A stretch of 64,000 bases of DNA from Bacillota bacterium (GTDB taxonomy: Bacteria; Bacillota; Sulfobacillia; JAIMAT01), in NCBI GenBank assembly GCA_029960955.1, contig JASBVS010000002.1, positions 62,001 through 126,000 on the forward strand. Direction: 5' to 3'. Shown here one piece after another: positions 9,021-16,638 of this stretch. Within the stretch, counting starts at the first letter, position 1. Every line of letters starts with the position of its first letter. A program made the translations under genes and the position numbers. The notes beneath the pieces are model-generated. The model saw only the letters and a program-made list of their open reading frames with translations, did not search any database and was not told the origin of the DNA.

Positions 9021-9452
9021 ATGGCCTCGATGCCACACGCGATCCTGGCCTCTGGCGCAGCGCTAGGGGTGCTTCCTGACCAGACGATCTCCGATGCGGC
9101 GGACCTGCTCGCGCGCCGGTGGCCGGTGCACATCTGCATCGGCTGCCTCGAGCTGCAGCGCCCATCCGTGCTGGCGATCGACGTGCGACCGGATGGCAGC
9201 GGCGAAGCGCACATCGACGTCGCCTCCTGGCGCGTGATGGTCGCCACACTGGGTCAGCGCACGGCGCGCAGGGAGCTCCTCAAGATGGCCGCCGGAACGG
9301 CGCGCTTTCCGCGGAAGATGGCCCCCGCCATCTTGCAAACGTTCACAGTGCCCGACGCCGATCGCGGTAAGCGGAGCCGGATGGTGGCGAGGCTCGTCCG
9401 CGGGGCGATGGCCCGGGAGCCGGGCGCGGCGGGGAGGGCCGGTTCGCCGTGA
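9021..9452 (+). CDS. Hypothetical protein
   Basis: ATG 9021 after purine-rich gagagagagaggag RBS; promoter 8984-9001. Confidence 0.65.
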   Translation: MASMPHAILASGAALGVLPDQTISDAADLLARRWPVHICIGCLELQRPSVLAIDVRPDGSGEAHIDVASWRVMVATLGQRTARRELLKMAAGTARFPRKMAPAILQTFTVPDADRGKRSRMVARLVRGAMAREPGAAGRAGSP

Positions 9453-10465
9453 GAAGGAAGGCCCGCGCCATCGCGCGCGTCGCGCAGGCCCACGGCCTCA
9501 TCTACGGCCTCGCCTGCGGCGATGCCCTCGGCGCCACGCTCGAGTTTATGAGCCGTGCCGAGATCCTGGCCCGCTACGGGCCGCTCGGCCACGATCAGAT
9601 GACCGGCGGCGGGCCGTTCGGATGGCTGCCAGGCGAGACCACGGACGACACGGCCCAAGCGCTCTGCGTCTTGGAGGGCGCGCTGGACGCGCTCGAGCGG
9701 GATCCGCGGGCGACGCCGGAGGCCATCCGCGACGCGGTGGGCGAGCGGCTCCTCGCCTGGTTCCACGCGGGTCCGAAGGACGTGGGCGCGACGACCGCCC
9801 TGGCGCTCGCGGAGCGGGAGCGGCTCGGGTCGTGGGATGCCGCGTCGCGCGCGGTCGCCAGGCGCCTGGGCGAGCGGGCGGCGGGGAACGGGGCGCTCAT
9901 GCGCGCGGCGCCGCTCAGCCTGCTCTGGCCGGACGATCCTGTGAGGCTGGCCGAGACGTCACGGGCAGTCGCGTGGATGACGCATCCGCACCCGGATGCC
10001 GTGGCGCCGGCCGTGTTCCTGAACCTCATGCTGCGGCGGATCCTGCTCGGCGAGGACGCCCGCGCCGCGAAGAAGGGCGCCGTGGCCGACCTGGCCGCCC
10101 TGGCGCCGGACCTGGCAGAGAGATCCACCGTCACAGTCCGAAGGGCGCTGCGCGCAGGCCGGCTCTCCGAAGAGCGGATGGCGGACGTCCCGGGGTGGGC
10201 CCCGGCGACGCTGGAGGCCGCGCTCTGGGCCGTCGTCGGGGCGCGCGACGCGAAGGAGGCGGTCCTCAGAGCCATCCACCTTGGCGGCGACGCGGACACG
10301 GTGGGGGCGGTGGCCGGCGCGCTCGCCGGCGCGGCGTGGGGCGCCGGCTCCCTGCCTGGGACGTGGGTCGGATCCATCCTCGCCCAGGATGAGCTGCACC
10401 ATGCCTTCGCCCGCTGGCAGGAGTGGGCCGCCGCGCGGTGGGGGAAGGAGGCGATCCTGTCGTGA
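9449..10465 (+). CDS. ADP-ribosylglycohydrolase family protein (ARH/DraG-like)
   Basis: 'GLIYGLACGDALGATLEF', 'GETTDDTAQAL', 'GNGALMRAAPL', 'HLGGDADTVGAVAGALAGAAWG'. Confidence 0.9.
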   Translation: MRRKARAIARVAQAHGLIYGLACGDALGATLEFMSRAEILARYGPLGHDQMTGGGPFGWLPGETTDDTAQALCVLEGALDALERDPRATPEAIRDAVGERLLAWFHAGPKDVGATTALALAERERLGSWDAASRAVARRLGERAAGNGALMRAAPLSLLWPDDPVRLAETSRAVAWMTHPHPDAVAPAVFLNLMLRRILLGEDARAAKKGAVADLAALAPDLAERSTVTVRRALRAGRLSEERMADVPGWAPATLEAALWAVVGARDAKEAVLRAIHLGGDADTVGAVAGALAGAAWGAGSLPGTWVGSILAQDELHHAFARWQEWAAARWGKEAILS

Positions 10466-11565
10466 GCGGCGCCAGGGCGGCCGCGCCGATATTCGCGCGC
10501 GTGCCCGTCGATACGATCGAGGCCGATCCGGGCCAGCCGCGCGCGGCCTTCGACCCCGCCGCGATCCGCGAGCTGCGGGACAGCATAGCGCGCGTCGGGC
10601 TCGTCGAGCCGCTGGTCGTGGAGGACCTGGGCGGCGGGCGCTACCGCCTGGTCGCGGGCGAGCGGCGGCTCCGCGCGCTCAGGCTTGGGCTCGTGGAGGA
10701 CCCCGGCAACCCGGCCTTCCGTGAAGCACCCTGCCTCGTCTGGCCGATGGATGCGATCACGCGTGAGCAGAGGCCCGCGCTCCAGCTCGCGGAGAACCTC
10801 GCACGGCGGGACCTGCTGCCCGGCGAGATCGTCCGCGGGCTCAGGGCGGCGCGGGCGGAGCTGGCGTGCGCGGAAGCGGAGAAGGCGCTCCGGGCCAGGG
10901 GTGCGCTGCCGGACGGGTACGACGCCGGCGCGCCGCGCGAGGAGAGGGAGCGGATGCTCAGGGCCGCGGCGAAGGCGGCCGGGCTTCCGTGGCCGGAGCC
11001 GCCGTGGGAGGAGGCGCTCACCCGGATCGGCGTCCGGCTATCGGGCGGCGCGATGGCGCGGGTACGCCGGATCATCGGGCTCACGGATCCCGTGCTCGAC
11101 CTCGCGGACCGGCTGGGTCTCACGCGCTCGGCCACGGCGGAAGTGGCGTCGATCGGCGATCCGGAGCGAGAGAGGCGGCTGCTCGAGGCGGTGGCCGAGG
11201 CGGGCGACCCGGGGCTGGCGGCGCCGGCGGCCGAGATCGCGGCGGGCGACCCGTCCATCGACCCGGCGGAGGCGGTCCGGCGCGTGCTCGCCGCGCGCCG
11301 GGCGGCCAAGGCGGCCAGGGCGGCGGTCGGCGCCGGCGCTGACGCGAGGCAGCTCGCGCTGGACAGGCCGCCCTGCCCGCCGGAGGAGCTGGACCGCCTC
11401 GCGCGCTGCCTCCGCGACGCGGCCGCGATCCTCTCCGCGTGGCGCTTCGGCGAGTATGAAGCCGGGTCGGCGGCGCTCTGGATCGAGCGGCTTGAGGACG
11501 CGGCCCGGGCGGCCGGGGTGCGGGCGGATGCCACGGCCGCTGGAGGCGATAAAGGATGGCCGTGA
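10462..11565 (+). CDS. ParB/Spo0J-like protein
   Basis: 'VDTIEADPGQPRAAFDPAAIRELRDSIARVGLVEPLVVEDLGGGRYRLVAGERRLRALRL', 'ALQLAENLARRDLLPGE'; GTGA overlap with previous gene. Confidence 0.85.
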   Translation: MSGARAAAPIFARVPVDTIEADPGQPRAAFDPAAIRELRDSIARVGLVEPLVVEDLGGGRYRLVAGERRLRALRLGLVEDPGNPAFREAPCLVWPMDAITREQRPALQLAENLARRDLLPGEIVRGLRAARAELACAEAEKALRARGALPDGYDAGAPREERERMLRAAAKAAGLPWPEPPWEEALTRIGVRLSGGAMARVRRIIGLTDPVLDLADRLGLTRSATAEVASIGDPERERRLLEAVAEAGDPGLAAPAAEIAAGDPSIDPAEAVRRVLAARRAAKAARAAVGAGADARQLALDRPPCPPEELDRLARCLRDAAAILSAWRFGEYEAGSAALWIERLEDAARAAGVRADATAAGGDKGWP

Positions 11566-12008
11566 TCACGGCCAGGCGGCCGGACGTCTGCGCCGCGTGC
11601 GGCGGCCCCATCCGGGCTGGCGAGCGGATCGACTGGGACCCGCGGGCCAGGGTGGCGTGCCACGCGGGATGCGCCGGCGCGGCCGGCGGAACGGACTGGT
11701 CCAAGCCACGCCCAGCCGCCGCCGGCCCGGCGCGCCCCACGGCGGCGGCCGCGGCACCGGCGGCGAAGGCACCGGCGGCGGCCCGCCAGCCCCGCCCGCT
11801 TCCGCCGGAGGCGCCCGTCGTGGTCCACCTGCGCGGCCTGCGTCCAGAGGACGCGCCGGCCCCGGGATCGGAGCTCCGCGACCCGGCGACGGGCCGGGCG
11901 ATGCGCGCGGTCTACGCGATCCCGGTCTGGGTAGCGGCGGACGGCGAGTGGGTCGTCTGCGTCGGAGCCCGACCGGCGGATGAGGGCCAGGATCCGGGCG
12001 GCGCGTGA
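11556..12008 (+). CDS. Hypothetical protein with zinc-ribbon-like N-terminus
   Basis: 'CAACGGPIRAGERIDWDPRARVACHAGC'. Confidence 0.65.
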   Translation: MAVITARRPDVCAACGGPIRAGERIDWDPRARVACHAGCAGAAGGTDWSKPRPAAAGPARPTAAAAAPAAKAPAAARQPRPLPPEAPVVVHLRGLRPEDAPAPGSELRDPATGRAMRAVYAIPVWVAADGEWVVCVGARPADEGQDPGGA

Positions 12009-12033
12009 CGCCGGGCGCTGCATCACGCGCGCG

Positions 12034-12056
12034 GCGGCCCAGAGGGCCGCTTTTTT
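12034..12056 (+). terminator. Rho-independent terminator
   Basis: GCGGCCC-AGA-GGGCCGC followed by TTTTTT. Confidence 0.85.
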
Positions 12057-12064
12057 GCTGTCAT

Positions 12065-12082
12065 ACTGCATTGCCGTACAAT
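12065..12082 (+). promoter_or_regulatory. Promoter with -10 TACAAT and shared motif ACTGCATTGCCGTACAAT
   Basis: Directly downstream of the terminator, upstream of next operon. Confidence 0.5.
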
Positions 12083-12122
12083 GAAAACGGAAGCCGAGTG
12101 AGACGTGGGAGGTGTGGCCGCC

Positions 12123-13130
12123 ATGGACGTCGCGCTCAACGCGCCGAAGCCGCCGGCATGCGGGCTCCACGGCTGCGGCGGCCCGAGCCCGGCCTGCGCC
12201 TGGTGCGGCTGCTTCCGCCGGCCGTGCGCCGCGTGCCCCGTCCGCTGCTGCCGCCGGGATGACGCGGACGCGTGGCTCGCCGACGTCGGCGGCACGCTCG
12301 ACCTCGCGCCCGGATCGCCGCCGTGGCCCGCCATCCGGCTCCCCGAGATCCCGGACCTCGTCCCGCTCGTCGCGGGCCGGCTGCCGGAAGGACTCACGCC
12401 GCCGGAAGGCATCCCGCTATGGCTCGCGCGGCAGGATCTCGTGCTCTCCGCAGGCGGCGGCGTGCAGCCGCGGTGGGGCCGGCGCCCGGCCCGCGAGGTC
12501 CTGGGCGCGCCGGATGGCGCGCTCATCGGGGCGTCGCTCGCCGGCCCGGACCCGCCGATCGAGCGGCTCTGGACGAATCAGCACCGGGGCGGGCTCGACG
12601 GGATCGCCCGCGCCGGGTTCGATGTCGTGGTCGGGCCGAACTACTCGATCTATGGCGACCAGCCCCGGTTCGAGCACAGGCTCAACCTCAAGCGCTCGCT
12701 CCTCTTCGCCGCGCGGCTCAGGATGCGGCGGATCCCGGCGATCCCCGCCATCTACGTCTGGCGCGACGAGGACGCGGAGGCGCTGGCCGCGTGGGCGTGG
12801 GAGGCGGGGCTCGAGGCCCTGGCCATCGTGACCGAGACATTTCGTGCGAGGCGCGAGTGGGAGGCGTTCCTCGCCCGCTACGGGCGGCTGCGCAGCCTAC
12901 TGCCGTCCGGGGTACGGTGGGTCTTCATCGGCGTCGGGTCGAAGGAGAGGATCATCACGCTGCGCGAGCTCTTCCCGGGCTGCGCCGTAGCATCGGCCCG
13001 GCCGTGGCTCGCGGCCGCCCACGGCGTCAGGCTCCTGCGAGATGGCGGCGAGGAGAGGCACCCGGCGCGCTTCGCGGACCTGCTGGTTGAGAACCTGGAG
13101 GTGATGCGGGAATGGGTGGAGGCGGCGTGA
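12123..13130 (+). CDS. Cys-rich hypothetical protein, possibly DUF4417-like
   Basis: 9 Cys in 'CGLHGCGGPSPACAWCGCFRRPCAACPVRCC'; 'GFDVVVGPNYSIYGDQPRFEHRLNLKRSL'. Confidence 0.65.
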   Translation: MDVALNAPKPPACGLHGCGGPSPACAWCGCFRRPCAACPVRCCRRDDADAWLADVGGTLDLAPGSPPWPAIRLPEIPDLVPLVAGRLPEGLTPPEGIPLWLARQDLVLSAGGGVQPRWGRRPAREVLGAPDGALIGASLAGPDPPIERLWTNQHRGGLDGIARAGFDVVVGPNYSIYGDQPRFEHRLNLKRSLLFAARLRMRRIPAIPAIYVWRDEDAEALAAWAWEAGLEALAIVTETFRARREWEAFLARYGRLRSLLPSGVRWVFIGVGSKERIITLRELFPGCAVASARPWLAAAHGVRLLRDGGEERHPARFADLLVENLEVMREWVEAA

Positions 13131-14281
13131 CGGCCGGCGAGGCCGGCGCGGCGGGAGAAGGCGAAGGCGGGCGCAAGCCCGCGGCCAGGGGCGCCCTGCC
13201 GCGCCGCGACCTTTGCGAGCTCGACGCGCTATCTGGATGGCTCGCGAACATGGACGCACCCGATCTGCGGGAACTCGTCCGGTCATCGCCCAAGCGGTTC
13301 GGCCAGAAGGCGCTCCGCTCATCTCCGCAGAGGCTCCTCGATAGGGCGATCTCGGCCCTCGGGCACGAAAGCTTCCGCCGCCACGTCGAGGCCGACGTCC
13401 GCGCCAGGGCGGGCGGCGCGATCCGAAGGCTGGCATCCGATCCGGCCGGCGCAGCCCGGGAGCTCGAGTCGATGGGCGTCCCCGGCACGGCGATCCTCGG
13501 CTTCGCGTGGCTCCTGGGCCTTGGCGACGCCGAGGCGCGGAAGGCATGGCGGGCGCTATCGCGAGCCGCCAGGGCAGAGGCCAGGGACCGCGAGGAGCGG
13601 GACCTGGCGGCCATGGCGCGATTGGTCGAGCGGGCCCGCGAGGGCCGGGAGAAGTGGGCGGAAGAAAGCGCGGAAAGGTCGGCCGCGCGCCTGGCGGAGC
13701 GGATGGCGGCGCCGTGGCGATGGGAGGCCGAACGGGCGGCGAGGAAGCTTGAGACGGGCACGGCGAAACTGACCGGCGAGGTGGCGCGGCTCAAGCGGGA
13801 GCTCGCTGAAGCGCGGGAGCGGATCCGGGAACTGGAGGAGGAGCGCGACGACCTGCGGGCCGCGGTGGCCCACCTGGCCGATGCGCTGCGCCAGGAGAGG
13901 GCGCGGGCGGCCGCGCCCCGCGGGACGGACCCGGGGGCGGGCACCTCGAAGGCAAAGCCGCTCAAAGGCGAGCGGGTGGTGGTGATCGGCGACGATGCCC
14001 GGGCGCCAGAGTACCGGACGATCGTGGAAGAGATGGGAGGCGAATTCGACTTCCAGCCCGGCTTCGACCGGCTAGGCGCGCTCCCGGCCAGGCTCGAGTG
14101 GGCGACGCTCTGCGTCCTCATCACGGCTTACGCGTCGCACAAAGCGTGGGGCCACGTGAGGGCGGCCGAGGCCCGGGGCCTGCGCGTGATCCTGGTCGAC
14201 CGGGCCGGCGCCGACGCCTTCCGGCGGGCGCTGGAAAGCGCTTCGATGAACAAGGTTACGAAGGGAGGTGATGTCAGATGA
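13127..14281 (+). CDS. Coiled-coil protein with C-terminal DUF2325-like domain
   Basis: Coiled coil then 'ERVVVIGDDARAPEYRTIVEEMGGEFDFQPG...CVLITAYASHKAWGHVRAAEARGLRVILV'. Confidence 0.75.
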   Translation: MTAGEAGAAGEGEGGRKPAARGALPRRDLCELDALSGWLANMDAPDLRELVRSSPKRFGQKALRSSPQRLLDRAISALGHESFRRHVEADVRARAGGAIRRLASDPAGAARELESMGVPGTAILGFAWLLGLGDAEARKAWRALSRAARAEARDREERDLAAMARLVERAREGREKWAEESAERSAARLAERMAAPWRWEAERAARKLETGTAKLTGEVARLKRELAEARERIRELEEERDDLRAAVAHLADALRQERARAAAPRGTDPGAGTSKAKPLKGERVVVIGDDARAPEYRTIVEEMGGEFDFQPGFDRLGALPARLEWATLCVLITAYASHKAWGHVRAAEARGLRVILVDRAGADAFRRALESASMNKVTKGGDVR

Positions 14282-14688
14282 TGGATGCGCGCGACGCGGC
14301 CGTCACGGCCGCCATCGGACTCACGATCATCCGGCTGCTCGGCCCGCTCCCCGGCGGCGCGGGCGGGATGGCCCTGCGGACCGTCGGGATGCTGGGCGTG
14401 GCCGCGGACGGGCGGCTCTGGGAGGAGTACCTGCCGGACGACCCGGCGGCCGAGGCCTGGCGCGCCAGGGTTCACGGCGCGCGGGCGGCCGGGACGCCGC
14501 TCGACCGGGCGGTCGAGGCGTGGCAGGAGGCGGCCAACGGCGTGACGTGGGACCTGGCCGTGGAGGAGGGTGACGTCCGGCCCGGCGAGGACCCGGGCGC
14601 GGCCTTCCTGCGGCTGTGGTTCGACGCCATGGCCGAGTCCTACGAGCTCGAGGCCGAGGCCCTGGCCGCCGCTGGCGTAATGGAGTGA
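14278..14688 (+). CDS. Hypothetical protein
   Basis: 136 aa; RBS ggaggtg; overlaps upstream stop. Confidence 0.6.
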   Translation: MMDARDAAVTAAIGLTIIRLLGPLPGGAGGMALRTVGMLGVAADGRLWEEYLPDDPAAEAWRARVHGARAAGTPLDRAVEAWQEAANGVTWDLAVEEGDVRPGEDPGAAFLRLWFDAMAESYELEAEALAAAGVME

Positions 14689-14719
14689 GGGCCTATGCGC
14701 ACAGATGAACACGGCAACG

Positions 14720-14741
14720 GGGCCGCCCGACCGGGCGGCCC
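14720..14741 (+). terminator. Intergenic hairpin GGGCCGCCCGACCGGGCGGCCC
   Basis: Near-perfect inverted repeat between operon units. Confidence 0.45.
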
Positions 14742-14766
14742 TTCGCGTGTGAAGGAGGGATGACGC

Positions 14767-16389
14767 GTGGGCAGCGGCAGCAAGCACAAGCTCGCCATCA
14801 TCCTGCCGGCCCACGGCCACGGCGCCGCGCCCGTCGCTCCGACGGGGAATGGCGGCGGCGACGCGCCCGCCGATCCGATGGCGCTCGCCGCGACGCCCGA
14901 GGGCATGTCGATCCTCCTCGACCAGCTCTACGGCCACGCCGCCGAGCTGCAGATGGGCGTCCACAACGGCGATTGGTCGCCGGACATCCATGGCGTCGGC
15001 GAGTTCCTCGACGAGATGCAAGCTCCGGCGGCGAAGCTCCACGCGCTCTACCACGGCGCGGCCGCCGCGACCTTGCCGGATGAAGTGAAGCACCAGCTCT
15101 GGCACGACATGGCGCACGCGGCCGCCGAGTTCCTGGGCGGGGCCGATGAGCAGGCGCTCTCGGCGCACGCGCTCAATCAGGGGTTCCCGCACCCGACCCT
15201 GGTGTCCGCCAAGGCAAAGGCCTACTGGCTCAACCCATTCTATCCATTGAACACGAAGAAGGAGAAGATCGCCCAGAAGGCAGCCTCTGTATTCGCAGCG
15301 GTCTCGCCAGAAAAGCAGTCCGAGGTGCTTGCGGCCGAGGAGCAGCTCAAAGCGGCACTGGAAGGCGCGGCCCCCGTCGCGGAACACGCGCCCGCGGCCG
15401 TCGCCGAGCCGCCGGCCGCGCAGGTGGCGCCCGCCGAGGCCGCGGCGATCACGGCCCTGCCGAAAGCGGCCCCGAAGGTGCCATTCAAAACACTCATCGG
15501 GCAGCTCGCCGGCATCGTCGCCCAGAAGCGGGCGGCCGCCGCGCTGCCGGCCTGGGAGGGCCGCCAGGCCTGGGCGCATCGCGCGTTCCAGGTCGAGGAC
15601 GCGTCGCCCGCCCTGGGCGGCGTCCACGCGAAGCGGATCGTCCGGGACGAGCAGGGCCGGAGGTACCTCTTCAAGGTGGACAAGCACGGCGGGGCGAGGG
15701 CGCTGGCGGAGGAGGCGGCGGCGGAGGTGGCGCGGGCGATGGGCCTTCCGGCCGTCGAGGCGCGGGCCGTCACCGTCGGGGGCGAACGCGGCGTCGTCCA
15801 ACCGTTCATCGAGGGCGCGCAGGAGCTCCCGCCGGACCCCGCCCTCTGGACCCCGGCGCAGCGCCAGGCGGTCATGGTCCAGCACGTGGCGGACTGGCTG
15901 GTGGGCGACCACGACGGCCACCCGCCCAACTTCCTAGTGGTCCAGGGCGTGCCCGTGCGGATCGACCGAGGGCAGGCGTGGAAGCACTTCGGGCGCGACC
16001 GCCTGAGCCTCGACTACGAGCCGAACGCGAGCTTCGGCGCGCCGCCGCATGCGGCGATCCTCCTGTACCGGGCCCTGAAGCAGGGGAAGGTGCCGGTCAA
16101 CCCGCACCTGCTCAAGCCCGTGATCGAGGCGGCCGAGGCGATCCCGGACGGCGAGTACCGGGCGATGCTGGCGCCCGTCGCCACGGCCGGCGCGAAGCGG
16201 CCGAAGGACACGGCGTGGTACGAGTCCGTGGCCGGGCGCGCCCAAGCGCGGCTCGGCCGGGAGCCGACGAAGGACGAGGTGTCGGAGGAGTTCCTCCGAC
16301 TGGCCGTCGAGCGGAAGCATCGGCTGCGGAAGGACTTCGAGGAGTTCCTGAGCGGCGTGCTGGGGCAGCCTTTCACGTTCGGCGGATGA
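14767..16389 (+). CDS. Putative HipA/phosphatidylinositol-kinase-like protein with N-terminal extension
   Basis: 'RYLFKVDKHGGARALAEEAAAEVARAMGLPAVEARAV', 'VADWLVGDHDGHPPNFLVV', 'VRIDRGQAWKHFG'. Confidence 0.65.
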   Translation: MGSGSKHKLAIILPAHGHGAAPVAPTGNGGGDAPADPMALAATPEGMSILLDQLYGHAAELQMGVHNGDWSPDIHGVGEFLDEMQAPAAKLHALYHGAAAATLPDEVKHQLWHDMAHAAAEFLGGADEQALSAHALNQGFPHPTLVSAKAKAYWLNPFYPLNTKKEKIAQKAASVFAAVSPEKQSEVLAAEEQLKAALEGAAPVAEHAPAAVAEPPAAQVAPAEAAAITALPKAAPKVPFKTLIGQLAGIVAQKRAAAALPAWEGRQAWAHRAFQVEDASPALGGVHAKRIVRDEQGRRYLFKVDKHGGARALAEEAAAEVARAMGLPAVEARAVTVGGERGVVQPFIEGAQELPPDPALWTPAQRQAVMVQHVADWLVGDHDGHPPNFLVVQGVPVRIDRGQAWKHFGRDRLSLDYEPNASFGAPPHAAILLYRALKQGKVPVNPHLLKPVIEAAEAIPDGEYRAMLAPVATAGAKRPKDTAWYESVAGRAQARLGREPTKDEVSEEFLRLAVERKHRLRKDFEEFLSGVLGQPFTFGG

Positions 16390-16412
16390 GGCGAGCGACA
16401 AACGAGCGGATG

Positions 16413-16437
16413 GGGCCCGGCCGCGGAGGCCGGGCCC
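16413..16437 (+). terminator. Intergenic hairpin GGGCCCGGCC-GCGGA-GGCCGGGCCC
   Basis: Perfect 10-bp stem followed by TCTTCATT. Confidence 0.55.
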
Positions 16438-16458
16438 TCTTCATTCGAAAGGGAGGCG

Positions 16459-16638
16459 ATGGCGGTGGGCAGCTCCAGCAAGAGCAAGCTCGCCAAGCAC
16501 GCACTGGGCGGGCAGGCCGGCGCAGCGCCCGTGATCGCGCCGGCGGGCCCGGCGCCGGAGGACCAGCCGTCGGCGCACGTCGTGGTTCGCCAGCGGCCGG
16601 ACGGGACGTGGGAGGTGGTGACCGAGCATGCCGGGTAA
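16459..16638 (+). CDS. 59-aa protein sharing its N-terminus with flanking genes
   Basis: 'MAVGSSSKSKLAKHALGG...'; RBS gggagg. Confidence 0.6.
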   Translation: MAVGSSSKSKLAKHALGGQAGAAPVIAPAGPAPEDQPSAHVVVRQRPDGTWEVVTEHAG

